Shown here: positions 16,707-25,638 of the stretch, piece after piece
How positions within the stretch are numbered: the first letter of the stretch is position 1
Layout: every line of letters begins with the position of its first letter
Source: Candidatus Dormiibacterota bacterium
GTDB taxonomy: Bacteria; Chloroflexota; Dormibacteria; Aeolococcales; Aeolococcaceae
Length of the DNA: 64,000 nucleotides
Assembly: GCA_003162415.1 (NCBI GenBank)
Contig: PMOL01000003.1
Coordinates: 20,606 to 84,605 of the forward strand
Reading direction: 5' to 3'
Made by a program: the position numbers and the translations under genes
Notes under the pieces: generated by a model
Database searches by the model: none
The model's input: the letters and a program-made list of their open reading frames with translations, nothing else
Told to the model about the DNA's origin: nothing

Positions 16707-19688
16707 ATGACGAACGTCCAGGTGAGGGTTGGGGACCCCCGTGGGTCGCTGTGGCGTCGCTGGGATCCACATGTGCATCTACCCGGCACCGTGCTCAACG
16801 ATCAGTTCGGCGCTTTGGACCTGAGCGGAGCGCTGAACATTCTCGCGTCGCGCGATCCGACAATTGAGGTCGTCGGCGTGACGGACTACCTCGTTACCAA
16901 CGGTTTCCGGGTCGCGTACGACGCTTGGAGCCAGGGTGCGGGCGCGTCGATCCGCAGCCTCATTGTAAACGTGGAACTCCGCCTTGACGTCATAACGGCA
17001 AAGCATCACCCGGTCAACCTTCATCTTCTCTGCGCCGCTGATCAGGTCGACGCCATGGATGACTTCCTATCGCAGCTGGAATTCCCTTACAACGAAAGGC
17101 GGTATCGAGCGGAGCATGGGTCCCTTGTTGACCTCGGACGCGCGTACACGAGGCAGCCTTCGCTCGAGGAGTCAGCGGCTCTTCGCGAAGGGGTGAACCA
17201 ATTCAAAGTCAACTTCGATGCTCTGAAGGGGCGATTCACGGCCGACGGCTGGGCTACGACGAATTGCGTCGTAGCTGTGGCGGGCGGCAGCGACGGCACA
17301 TCTGGCGTACGAGATCCAAAGGGAGGCTTCGAAGCTCGTCGCCAGGAAATCGAGCGATTCGCGCATGTGATTTTCGACAGCAACCCGAACCAGCGTCAGT
17401 TTTGGCTCGGCCGCGGCTCCTTACCACTCGCTGACATTGTCGAACGTTACGGCGCACCAAAGCTCTGTATGCATGGAAGCGATAAGCACACCGCGGACGA
17501 GCTAGGAGTTCCCGACGGTGACCGCTGTATGTGGATAAAGGGCGATCCCGCGTTTGACACGCTGCGTCACGCGTGCATCGAGCCGGCGGGGCGTTCGCAC
17601 ATCGGTCCGAATCCTCCCACCGACCCGACTCCCAGTGGCCGCATATCAACGATCTCAGTGGCTTCCGGTGGCTGGTTTCCGAAAGACAGCCTACCGATCA
17701 ACGCTGGTTTAGTCGCGATCATTGGCGCTCGCGGGTCGGGGAAGACAGCTCTGGCTGATCTCATTGCGACGGGCGCCGGGTCACAGGTTCCGTTTGAGAA
17801 CCCGCACTCCTTTGTCCGTCGTGCCGGTGACTTGCTTGCCGGAAGCACAGCCACAGCTGAGTGGACCCACGGCGCTCGAACTGAGCAAGATTGCACGAGC
17901 CCGGACGGTGCATCCGACGATGGCGGCGCCACTGTCCGCTATCTCAGCCAGCAGTTCGTAGAGAAGTTGTGCGCCGCAGACGGAATCTCGGATGAGCTGA
18001 TTCAGGAAGTCGAGCGCGTTGTCTTTAACACGTGGCCAGTCGACGAGCGGCTGGGGACAACTTCTTTCAACGATCTCCTGGATGCCCGGCTGGAATCGGC
18101 AAGAGCGCGCCAAGAGACCGAAATCTCCGCAATCGTCGAACTGAGCGAGCAAGTCGTAGACCAACGGATTCGCAAAGACGGGCTCGTCGGCCACCGCACA
18201 GAGCGTACGGATGCCACCAAAAGGCTCGCCGACCTGCAATCGGAATCCGAGAAACTAACCGCATCTGCCGACCAGAAACTCGCCGCCCGATTCACCGTCA
18301 TCGCCGACGCGCTTGCCAAGCGTCAACAGGAAGCACAGCAGGCCGCCATTCAGCTCAAGGCGATCGAGAGGCTAATTGCTGACATCCGCTCCACGCGCGA
18401 AACGGAGTTCCCGCGACTGCAGGCCCAACGACGCGCCACATACGCTGCCACTCATCTCGATGATGCTGCCTGGCAAAAGTTTGAGATCCGTTTTGCAGGT
18501 GATGTTGATGGAGTTCTTGCTAGCGCACTCACCGCCGCAACAGCTGCCCACGCGTCAGTCCTCGGTGGCGCTGAAGCCGCTGATCCCAGCGCGACTCTGG
18601 ATGCTCTCAGCGATGACGAACTTGCTGCTCAGACGGTGAGGGCGCTCACGGCGGACCGCGACCGAATCCAGAAGCTTATCGGTATCGACACAATGCGGAC
18701 GAAGCGACTCAAGTGGGTAGCAGAGCAGATCGGCCTGGTCCGTACAAGGCTAGCGCAGCTTGGGAAGCAGATCGCTGATGCGGAAGCCGCTGACGCCATC
18801 ATTTCAGACCTCAACATTCGACGCGAGCGTCACTACGGTGCGTACTTCGACGCGCTGCTTGAAGAACAACACGAACTCGAGGACCTTTACGGCCCGTTGA
18901 GCCGAATCATGGCCGAGAGCGGCCAGTCCGTTGCGAAGCTGCGCTTTTCGGTAAAGCGGATGGTCGACGTCGACTCATGGGCAGTGACCGGTGAACGTTT
19001 CCTTGATCTAAGAAAGGACGGCGCATTTCGGGGACGCGGCGAACTCGCCCGGCTGGCGAGCACGAGACTACTTGGCGCGTGGCGAACCGGAGATGGTGCC
19101 ACAGCCGCTGCAGCCATTCAGGCGTTTGCCGCTGAGCACAGTCGCGATTTGCGGCAGCAAGGAAATGTTGATCGCACAGACCGAGATGCCTACCGGGATT
19201 GGGAACGCGACGTGGCTCGATGGCTATATGACGCCAGCCACGTCACCCTGAGCTATTCGCTGGAATACGACGGGGTCGACATCCAGCGGCTGTCACCCGG
19301 GACCCGCGGCATCGTGCTCCTCCTCCTCTATCTCGCGGTCGATCAGGAAGAAGCGATCCCACTGATCATCGACCAACCGGAGGAGAATCTAGATCCCGAA
19401 TCCGTGTACACAGAGCTTGTGGAGTTGTTTCGGAGTGCTAGCGAACGCCGTCAGGTGATCATGGTCACTCACAACGCCAATCTGGTTGTCAATAGTGACG
19501 TTGATCAGGTGATCATTGCAAACTGCGGCAAGCTCGAGCTGGCCGCATTGCCTGAACTTACCTACCTGTCGGGTGGATTGGAGTCCGCCTCCATCCGCGC
19601 CGCTGTCTGTCAGATCCTCGAAGGTGGCGAGAATGCATTCCGCGAACGAGCTCGACGTTTGCGCATGACCTGGGGCCGTGCACACTAG
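16707..19688 (+). CDS. PHP-domain/SMC-like ATPase (TrlF family), candidate defence protein
   Basis: A 993-aa protein from ATG with GTGAGGAG upstream. The N-terminal domain (about 1-300) looks like a PHP metal-dependent phosphoesterase: RWDPHVHLPG (HxH), VVGVTDY, and MHGSDKHTADEL. The second part is an SMC/RecN-like ATPase: Walker A IIGARGSGKTALADL near residue 340, a long Ala/Glu/Lys-rich coiled coil (about 450-720), signature-like LSPGTRGIVLLLL, Walker B PLIIDQPEENLDPE near 890 and the switch VTHNANL. PHP-SMC proteins of the TrlF type occur in defence islands, where such fusions are thought to cleave nucleic acid or nucleotides on sensing infection. It faces the Kiwa operon across a broken gene. 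Confidence 0.82.
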   Translation: MTNVQVRVGDPRGSLWRRWDPHVHLPGTVLNDQFGALDLSGALNILASRDPTIEVVGVTDYLVTNGFRVAYDAWSQGAGASIRSLIVNVELRLDVITAKHHPVNLHLLCAADQVDAMDDFLSQLEFPYNERRYRAEHGSLVDLGRAYTRQPSLEESAALREGVNQFKVNFDALKGRFTADGWATTNCVVAVAGGSDGTSGVRDPKGGFEARRQEIERFAHVIFDSNPNQRQFWLGRGSLPLADIVERYGAPKLCMHGSDKHTADELGVPDGDRCMWIKGDPAFDTLRHACIEPAGRSHIGPNPPTDPTPSGRISTISVASGGWFPKDSLPINAGLVAIIGARGSGKTALADLIATGAGSQVPFENPHSFVRRAGDLLAGSTATAEWTHGARTEQDCTSPDGASDDGGATVRYLSQQFVEKLCAADGISDELIQEVERVVFNTWPVDERLGTTSFNDLLDARLESARARQETEISAIVELSEQVVDQRIRKDGLVGHRTERTDATKRLADLQSESEKLTASADQKLAARFTVIADALAKRQQEAQQAAIQLKAIERLIADIRSTRETEFPRLQAQRRATYAATHLDDAAWQKFEIRFAGDVDGVLASALTAATAAHASVLGGAEAADPSATLDALSDDELAAQTVRALTADRDRIQKLIGIDTMRTKRLKWVAEQIGLVRTRLAQLGKQIADAEAADAIISDLNIRRERHYGAYFDALLEEQHELEDLYGPLSRIMAESGQSVAKLRFSVKRMVDVDSWAVTGERFLDLRKDGAFRGRGELARLASTRLLGAWRTGDGATAAAAIQAFAAEHSRDLRQQGNVDRTDRDAYRDWERDVARWLYDASHVTLSYSLEYDGVDIQRLSPGTRGIVLLLLYLAVDQEEAIPLIIDQPEENLDPESVYTELVELFRSASERRQVIMVTHNANLVVNSDVDQVIIANCGKLELAALPELTYLSGGLESASIRAAVCQILEGGENAFRERARRLRMTWGRAH

Positions 19689-19936
19689 CTGGTTCGCCAC
19701 TCTGACGCTCAGAGCCTGCGACTCCACTCCAGAGCTGTACCGGCGAAGCAGATTGCTGCCCTACCAGGAGGCGACCGGATTCACTGGACCCGGACGCACC
19801 AAGGGACTGGCGTTGGTGATCGGTTCCGACGATATGGTGAGTGCGGTACATCACGCTGCGGCTCGGTGGCTCGGCAAACGGGGCCACCGCCTCGAGCCAG
19901 CTGCATAGAAGAGGACTGACTTCAGCGGACGCGTCC

Positions 19937-20277
19937 GAACGATTTACGAGTGACTGCTGGGTGGCGAGCGCCCTGTTGAAAAAGAAGATCAACTACACAC
20001 CCACAAGGTTCAATCAAATGCTCGCCGAGCATGGCGCGGTCGAGACGGCACGACGTTTGATCAACTCGGACGCCCGTCACAAGGTTTCGGCGTGCTCTGG
20101 GAGCATCACCGCCTCGATCTGAGCGTCGAAGCCATTGCGATCCTTCCAGACTACGCAGCCCTGTTCACTGGCGCCGAGCTAGCCACGGCGCCTCAGCGAC
20201 TCGTCGACCACCGGTTCGACGTTGCTTCGTATTTAGTGCGTGCCCGTAATGTCCTCCCGCCTTGGGAATCCGCCTGA
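19937..20277 (+). pseudogene. frameshifted gene for a small C-terminal-type domain
   Basis: One frame gives INYTPTRFNQMLAEHGAVETA and RRLINSDARH. From about 20083 the sense passes to another frame, giving GFGVLWEHHRLDLSVEAI and YAALFTGAELATAPQRL. Together they match a domain I recognise from uncharacterised proteins (NPTRFLQML..HG..A...LL....S..F..LWE..RLDLSVE). One base seems lost between CAC and GGT at 20078-20083. The left boundary is approximate. It lies between the TrlF-like gene and kwaB. Confidence 0.6.
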
Positions 20278-20363
20278 GGTTCCAAGGATCAGTGAGGCAG
20301 TGCAAGCGCCACTCGCCGAGCCCGAGGGATGGCGAGCGCATCGCTCGACCCCAGCGACTACTT

Positions 20364-21371
20364 TCAGCGCACAACCGGCGCACCCTTTGAGTTCGCTTCG
20401 TAGTCCATTTCCGTGAGCTGTGACCGGAGATAATCGTCATCGAGTAGCTTCAATATCTTGAAGCGATGTTGCGGGTCGTTCTGGAACACTAGCTGCGCCT
20501 CGTCACCAATCCCCCTCACATCAACGCCACACTCCGGATGGGATCCGATGAACTTCACGAGGTTCGACATCGTGAGTGCAGCCTTGTACTTAGGATACTT
20601 CTCGAGCTTGCGCTGGATTGACGCCATTTTTCCAAGCATTGCAGGACTACTCGTTACGACACCGGTCATGATGGCGCGACCAACAATACGCAGAGTTCCG
20701 GTGACCAGCTGAAAGGTCGCTGCCGCCTGCTCTTGCATCTCGTGGAGATAACCAAAGATGCGCTGGAAAGCTGGTCGATCCTTAAAGAACGCGATCTCGC
20801 CGACGAGCACCGCATCCACGTTGCGGCTGAACAATAGTATGTCGCCCTTCGGTGGAAGATCAATTACTCCTCTCTTGACCACCATGCCGATGCGCGATGA
20901 TTGAGCCAGTACTTGGTTGTCGGTTAAGGATTGAATAAAGACTGCTGCGACGGGCCCACCGGGGACGCGCATGGCAGCCAAGCGGAGCTCGTCGAGCGGA
21001 GACTTGCTGGGATTAAATAGACGCATGTTCGCGGGATCAGTTGTGCTGTCTGCGATGGCTCGCAGCATTGGGACGTCAGCCACCGGAATCCACATACGCT
21101 CGCGTCCAGCTGTGAGTCCGGCTGGAGCGTAGCCGATCAGCTCACATGTCGAGTAAGACTTAGCTGCACTCTGCACGACACGGTTGAGCGCCGGCAGCGC
21201 ACGCGGAGTTGGTCTGAGTCGAGAAAAGTCCAGTAATCCACTTGTCTGCTCGATCATGAGAATTACGTTCGCGACCGCTCCTTCTACTAACGCGCCGAGT
21301 TGCGCGCGGGCCGCCATCGCGTCTTGGAGAGTGAGCGGCGCGACGGCGCCTGGTGTATCTGTCACTTCCAT
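20364..21371 (-). CDS. kwaB: Kiwa system protein KwaB (DUF4868)
   Basis: A 335-aa protein whose ATG overlaps the kwaA stop by 10 nt (ATGGAAGTGA). It has the DUF4868 layout: an N-terminal helical and beta region, a central block with DNQVLAQSSRIGMVVKRGVIDL, then DILLFSRNVDAVLVGEIAFF and FQRIFGYLHEMQEQAAAT, and a C-terminal alpha/beta part (KFIGSHPECGVDVRGIG ending QLTEMDYEANSK). The late NxxxLxxxxDDxxLxSxLTxxxYxA stretch is typical of the family. In Kiwa, KwaB is the cytoplasmic DNA-binding partner of the membrane protein KwaA and limits phage replication. The identification rests on recalled family pattern plus the adjacent four-helix KwaA. Confidence 0.8.
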   Translation of the reverse strand: MEVTDTPGAVAPLTLQDAMAARAQLGALVEGAVANVILMIEQTSGLLDFSRLRPTPRALPALNRVVQSAAKSYSTCELIGYAPAGLTAGRERMWIPVADVPMLRAIADSTTDPANMRLFNPSKSPLDELRLAAMRVPGGPVAAVFIQSLTDNQVLAQSSRIGMVVKRGVIDLPPKGDILLFSRNVDAVLVGEIAFFKDRPAFQRIFGYLHEMQEQAAATFQLVTGTLRIVGRAIMTGVVTSSPAMLGKMASIQRKLEKYPKYKAALTMSNLVKFIGSHPECGVDVRGIGDEAQLVFQNDPQHRFKILKLLDDDYLRSQLTEMDYEANSKGAPVVR

Positions 21372-21877
21372 TGCTCCCAATAGACGTAATCACCAAGCGG
21401 TCGCGCCTTTACAACTGCGTCCGACGGTAGGAAAGTGCGACGTGAAATGAGGGTGACCGATGCATTGTTCGGAGTGACGACTTGAAATAGGCGATAGCCC
21501 GCAACGGCGAGTAACGGATTGATATAGAACAGTCCACCGCGGACATACAGCACCGCGATTAATGTGACAAACAGTGCGAGGGCCGCTTGCTCCCTCGGGG
21601 TAGTTGCCGCGATGGCTGCAAACGGGACTAGGTAAGTCGCAACGTAGGCGAGCGCATCGCCATCACGACTCTGGGCGCTCGTCACGTTGAGGTCCTCGGC
21701 GACGAGCCCCAGCCTTGCTCCGACCAGTACCCCGGCGAGGATGAACGGCCCCGCGAGTGCAAGAGCGATACATACAGGGGTGGGCCATCCGCTGCCAAAG
21801 CTCTGTAGCAATGCGAACACGCCGAACAGCGGCGCATAGGACGACAGGAATAGCGCTAGCTGCGCGACGATGGTCAC
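21362..21877 (-). CDS. kwaA: Kiwa system membrane protein KwaA
   Basis: A 171-aa protein from GTG, with four hydrophobic helices at about residues 5-26, 32-54, 75-93 and 98-125, then a cytoplasmic tail containing NASVTLISRRTFLPSDAVV and ending GDYVYWEQWK. Four helices directly before a DUF4868 gene is the defining Kiwa arrangement. KwaA is thought to sense infection at the envelope and to form a membrane complex with KwaB. It is coupled on both sides: the upstream gene's TAG lies 2 bp before the GTG, and kwaB starts inside its 3' end. Confidence 0.8.
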   Translation of the reverse strand: MTIVAQLALFLSSYAPLFGVFALLQSFGSGWPTPVCIALALAGPFILAGVLVGARLGLVAEDLNVTSAQSRDGDALAYVATYLVPFAAIAATTPREQAALALFVTLIAVLYVRGGLFYINPLLAVAGYRLFQVVTPNNASVTLISRRTFLPSDAVVKARPLGDYVYWEQWK

Positions 21878-21879
21878 TT

Positions 21880-22773
21880 CTACTGCTGCTCCGGAAGGCG
21901 GCCAAAGACGGCGCGCACACCGTCGTTACCGCCCGATTCCTCACGATAGCGGTTGATCGCCTCGGTCATTGAGTTGTTGAGGGCTTGGAATTCGGGGTCT
22001 GCCGCAGCGAGATCGTAGTGCTTCATGATCGCTAAAGATGCGTACTTCATCGCGCTTATCGACGATGTTAGGGCAAGGAGAGGCGCACGAAAGTGCGGCC
22101 CGCACACCAGAGTTTCTCCGCGCATGATGGCCTGCCCCGACGCTTGCACGGCGATTGATTGCGCGTGCGTCACCGTGGAGAGATAGTCGTATTCCGTTTC
22201 GTACCAGTCGAGCAGGCCGAGACTGATCGCCAGGCCACGATCCGACAGTCCGTGCCAGGTGGCTGGGTTCGGCCTCCTTGCCCGTGGAGGCACGAGCTTG
22301 TCTGGATAGATGCCTCCGTCCCGTATGTGTGCCGCGATCGCACCCTCAGCCGCCTCGGCCCCTTCCGTAGCGAGGCGTTCGATCACGGCCCGGTCGAATC
22401 GCTCCAGCCGACTTTCGCGGGCGAGCATCCGCTGTTCGAGCTCGCCCAATTGGAGCCAAAAGCGTAGCGCCCACCCTTCCGGATTCTCAGATCCGACGAT
22501 GAACATGATGTTCATGGTGCTGCTGATCAGCGCCCGCCCCAAAGGAAGCGTCTCCTCTGAATAGCCGAGCTTGACCAGTGACGATGTAGCCCGCGAGAGC
22601 TGAAAGATGTGGTGGTACAAGACGTAAGGCACCCACCTACCAATTGGGTCGCCCGCTTGCAGTGGTACGCGTTCTAGCAACACGCCCGACAGCCGGCGTA
22701 TGTAGAGATCGTGTGTCAAAGCGAGGCGACGGTACGCGGGGGTATCCCCGCTAGGGGGTTGAGGTGACTCCAT
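21880..22773 (-). CDS. DUF5677-like protein coupled to Kiwa
   Basis: A 297-aa mostly helical soluble protein and first gene of the Kiwa operon. The pattern YHHIFQLSRATSSLVKLGYS, LGRALISSTMNIMFIVG, then WYETEYDYLSTVTHAQS resembles DUF5677-type proteins, with the alternating Arg/Ser and His-containing helices that mark that group. No catalytic motif is obvious; the Glu-Tyr-Asp-Tyr and His of the last motif could form a polar pocket. ATG 22773 has CAGGAAG upstream. A third gene is not part of the canonical two-gene Kiwa system, so this may be an accessory sensor, a modulator or a hitch-hiker. Confidence 0.6.
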   Translation of the reverse strand: MESPQPPSGDTPAYRRLALTHDLYIRRLSGVLLERVPLQAGDPIGRWVPYVLYHHIFQLSRATSSLVKLGYSEETLPLGRALISSTMNIMFIVGSENPEGWALRFWLQLGELEQRMLARESRLERFDRAVIERLATEGAEAAEGAIAAHIRDGGIYPDKLVPPRARRPNPATWHGLSDRGLAISLGLLDWYETEYDYLSTVTHAQSIAVQASGQAIMRGETLVCGPHFRAPLLALTSSISAMKYASLAIMKHYDLAAADPEFQALNNSMTEAINRYREESGGNDGVRAVFGRLPEQQ

Positions 22774-22897
22774 CCGGCTTCCTGCCCCTCATTCGGTCTT
22801 TCCACGGAGGTTAGCGTCTTGAAGCGCCTCTCCTTTGGTAAGGCTGTTCGAAGAAAGGCGAACATTTTGGTGGTGAACGTTTGACGCGATAGGGTTA

Positions 22898-24217
22898 CTA
22901 GGCGCTTGTTCCCCCGTTGCATGTGATGCGGAACGCGTTGACGGACTGCCCGACTCGCGGACGGTATCGACCGAGGGCCCACCACCCTGGCAACGCGGTC
23001 TCGATAGGACGCAGCTCCTCGTAGAAGAGCAGGCCGTGCCATTTCGGGAGCGTGCGCACCTGCCCTTGTGCGAACGCCGGCACGCGTCGGTGCGAGAACG
23101 AGCGAGTCTGCTCACCCGCCGGGGTATAGCTCCGGCCCGGCACCTCGATGTCGACGTCGCCGCACATGCGGCTCACCGTCTCCAGATCCTTCGTGTCGGA
23201 CAGTCCGCCGAGCACGATCTTGACGGTGCACCCATCCCACAGGGCGGCGGTCCCGTCCACCCCCCATCGCGCCCGGGCCTGGCCGAGCGACTGGAGCACG
23301 ATCATCGTGGTGATGCCCTGGCCAGCGCCGTCGGTCACGAGTTGGGGCAGCGACGGGAGCGGCGCGATGTTGGCGCACTCGTCGAGGAAGAGCCCGAGCG
23401 GCGGCGTCAGCCGGCGCGTGGCCGAACGCGCGGCTCGCTCCTTGGCCGCATTGACGATGGTCTCGATCAGTGCGGTGATGATCGGCGCCATGCTCGCTTG
23501 CGCGCCCGACGTGCCGACGATGAAGAGAGCCGCTCCTTCCGTGATGATTCGATCGGCGTTGAATCCGGCCGCCACGCCGGGTTGACAGGCGCGCAGGACC
23601 CGCGGATCCGCGAGACAGTCGTAGGCACGGCGTGCCCCGCTGAACACGTTGCTGACGGCCTGCTGGTGCATGCTGGTGATCGCCTCGAGGTCGTCGGCCC
23701 ACTCCGGTGCGACGGGGCTCTCGCGCAGATACCGGACGGCATGGTGGCTCTCCGCCCTGTTCACCCACTGCCGAACTGTGGCGATGTCCCGTCCGGCAAC
23801 CGCTGCGGCGTGCAGGTAGCAGCGGTGGATCGCCTCGTTGTAGGACTGGAAGTAGTCGGCGTGCTGGATGCCCTGTGAGCTTCCCGAGGCGGCGTTGAGC
23901 GCGCGGGCACGATAGATGGCGACCTGGGGATCCTCGCAGCCGGCGACAGGGTCCCAGCCCACCGGCTCGGCCCACTCGCTGAAGCCGGTGGGGTCGAAGA
24001 CGTATACCGGCCTTGCCTCCCGGAGCGCACAGGCCGTGTGCACGATCAGATCGTCCTTGGTCGACGTGGCCACCAGCGGACCGGGCCAGTCCAGGAGGTT
24101 GGGGATGATCACGCTCACCCCCTTGCCGCGACGGGGCGGGGCGAGCAGCAGGTAGGCGTTCTCCGGACTCCCCCACAGCCAGGTGCGGCTGGCGACATCG
24201 CGACCGAGATAGATCAT
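22898..24217 (-). CDS. VirD4/TraG-type conjugative coupling ATPase, catalytic part
   Basis: A 439-aa T4SS coupling protein without its own membrane anchor. It begins MIYLGRDVASRTWLWG, then has Walker A APPRRGKGVSV (about residues 27-37), VATSTKDDL, VYVFDPTGFSEW, Walker B LGLFLDECANI (about 264-274) and the TraM-recognition-type C-terminal region. In conjugation this ATPase links the relaxosome to the secretion channel. Its ATG overlaps the stop of the small upstream gene (ATGA); that gene supplies the transmembrane segment usually fused to it. It is the last gene of the long reverse-strand Tad/T4SS run. Confidence 0.88.
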   Translation of the reverse strand: MIYLGRDVASRTWLWGSPENAYLLLAPPRRGKGVSVIIPNLLDWPGPLVATSTKDDLIVHTACALREARPVYVFDPTGFSEWAEPVGWDPVAGCEDPQVAIYRARALNAASGSSQGIQHADYFQSYNEAIHRCYLHAAAVAGRDIATVRQWVNRAESHHAVRYLRESPVAPEWADDLEAITSMHQQAVSNVFSGARRAYDCLADPRVLRACQPGVAAGFNADRIITEGAALFIVGTSGAQASMAPIITALIETIVNAAKERAARSATRRLTPPLGLFLDECANIAPLPSLPQLVTDGAGQGITTMIVLQSLGQARARWGVDGTAALWDGCTVKIVLGGLSDTKDLETVSRMCGDVDIEVPGRSYTPAGEQTRSFSHRRVPAFAQGQVRTLPKWHGLLFYEELRPIETALPGWWALGRYRPRVGQSVNAFRITCNGGTSA

Positions 24218-24453
24218 CGTTCGCTCCGGTCGTCGCGGCCCGTGGGGTCGACGATCATCGTCACCTTCCGCGCGACGCGGCCATCCAGCCGCGACCTCAC
24301 CTCACCCCAGGACGCGAAATTCCGTCTCGGCGCCCGTGGTAGTCCCCATCGGAAAAGCAACCCGCGACGCCGTCGTGCTCGCGTCCGCCATCCGAGTACA
24401 AAGGGGCCGATGAGCACCGCGAGCCCGCACACCAGATAGGCAGCGATCGCCAC
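24214..24453 (-). CDS. N-terminal membrane-anchor part of split VirD4
   Basis: A 79-aa protein from GTG. It has one transmembrane helix (about residues 3-22), an Arg-rich stop-transfer segment (WRTRARRRRG), then RNFASWGEVRSRLDGR, which resembles the segment that follows the membrane helices in single-chain coupling proteins. The stop overlaps the start of the ATPase gene in another frame. Either an ancestral gene has been split by a frameshift that settled into two coupled genes, or this subfamily has a two-chain organisation. Confidence 0.65.
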   Translation of the reverse strand: MAIAAYLVCGLAVLIGPFVLGWRTRARRRRGLLFRWGLPRAPRRNFASWGEVRSRLDGRVARKVTMIVDPTGRDDRSER

Positions 24454-24472
24454 TAGCGGTTACTCCGAAATG

Positions 24473-24528
24473 TGTGCACATTCCAGTCGCACGTCTCACC
24501 GAGTGCTCTCCCCCACTCTCTGTGCACA
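24473..24528. promoter_or_regulatory. paired TGTGCACA palindromes (possible operator)
   Basis: The 8-bp palindrome TGTGCACA occurs at 24473-24480 and 24521-24528, 48 bp centre to centre, and both are followed by T. They lie about 20 and 70 bp upstream of the split virD4 gene, in the only sizeable gap (24454-24682) of an otherwise overlapping operon. No regulator was identified; this may be chance. Confidence 0.3.
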
Positions 24529-24682
24529 TGACCCGAGTACACCAGCGGAATCACAAGATTCATCGCATCCAGCGTACCGACGAAACGCTCACACTCCGCT
24601 TACACTTTCCTCCGCCCAGCCGATCGTGCGTTGCCACAAACGCTGCTTCGCAGCGCGACCATGCGGGTATTTCGCGATTCGC

Positions 24683-25231
24683 TCAGCGTCCCACGGGGAA
24701 CGGAACCGGCACTCCCCGCGCGGCGGCGATCTCGACGCGCTGACCGTCGCTGTAGGTGCGCTGCCACGTGCCCGCGGACCATGCGTCGCGCGCGGTGAGC
24801 GTCCGCGTCCCGCTCGTCAGGCTGCACGTCTCAGCTGTCCCGCCCGCGGCGACCTCGCAGAACCCTACCCAGCGCGCGCCGTCGACGACCCCGGATCCGC
24901 CGGCGGTGAGATCCGGGCCACTGTGGCCGAACACCAGGGTCCCCGCGCCGGAGTACACCCCGGGTGCGACCGCGTGGAGCGTGGCGTCGCCGATGCGATA
25001 GGTGGTCGCCGTCATCGCGACCGATACCCCGGTCGGGAGGATCGACAGCACGACCCCGGCCGTCGCGCAGCCCACGGCGAGCACGACGCCCACGGCGAGC
25101 GCCGCGGCGCGGGCTCCGTGGAGACGTCGCGGCCGCCACGCACGGCTCGCGTGTTCCCCGGCGCCGATGTCGATGATGCCGGATCCCGCGAGGCGGGCGC
25201 GAAACCAGCGCGCGTGCGGTCCGGTGCTCAC
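24683..25231 (-). CDS. single-pass membrane protein of the transfer operon
   Basis: A 182-aa protein from GTG, overlapping the upstream stop as GTGA. It has a basic cytoplasmic N-terminus of about 45 residues, a transmembrane helix around residues 45-68, and an outer beta-rich domain with two Cys residues (VGFCEVAAGG, AETCSLTSG). The topology and place resemble the bitopic accessory proteins of Tad or VirB8-type assemblies, but I recognise no family. Its position between the ATPase genes and virD4 makes a transfer role likely. Confidence 0.6.
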   Translation of the reverse strand: MSTGPHARWFRARLAGSGIIDIGAGEHASRAWRPRRLHGARAAALAVGVVLAVGCATAGVVLSILPTGVSVAMTATTYRIGDATLHAVAPGVYSGAGTLVFGHSGPDLTAGGSGVVDGARWVGFCEVAAGGTAETCSLTSGTRTLTARDAWSAGTWQRTYSDGQRVEIAAARGVPVPFPVGR

Positions 25232-25638
25232 ACGGTCTCGGCTCGCAGTGCGGTGATGCAGGTGCATTGGGGGTCCAGTGCGAGCGTCAGCCGCCAGCGC
25301 ATGGGCGGGATTGCGACCGGCCGACCTCCGGACTGGCGAGCCAGGGAGCGGTCGTCGACGAGGAGCTCGACGCGTACCGCCCCGTCGCCGCCGTCCAGGT
25401 CGGCGGTGCCCGCCACCGCCTCGCCGTAGTCGGTCTCCACGTACCACCCATCACCGCCGATCGCGGCCAGCGCTCGGTGCACGCTCGCCGCGTAGCGCGG
25501 GGTCAAGTAGTCCAGCTCCGGCCGCTCGCCGTATCCGCCCCGGGCGAGGTCGGTGAGCAGCCGCAGGGACAGGGCCGTGATGCGCCGCACACGTTCGTCC
25601 TGGTCGGTGACGGACGCCGTGTGTCGACGTTCAGCCAT
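25228..25638 (-). CDS. small soluble protein in the transfer operon, unknown
   Basis: A 136-aa protein from ATG, overlapping the upstream ATPase stop by 8 nt. It has a helical N-terminus (VRRITALSLRLLTDLARGGYG), then a mixed region with DGWYVETDYGEAV, VRVELLVDDRSL and LTLALDPQC. There are no membrane segments or catalytic motifs. The tight overlaps on both sides show it belongs to the operon. Function unknown. Confidence 0.65.
   Translation of the reverse strand: MAERRHTASVTDQDERVRRITALSLRLLTDLARGGYGERPELDYLTPRYAASVHRALAAIGGDGWYVETDYGEAVAGTADLDGGDGAVRVELLVDDRSLARQSGGRPVAIPPMRWRLTLALDPQCTCITALRAETV

Noticed and set aside
19678..19908. 76-codon frame overlapping the end of the TrlF-like gene
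   Set aside because: GTG start overlaps the stop region, but there is no ribosome site and no family signal; not enough to call.
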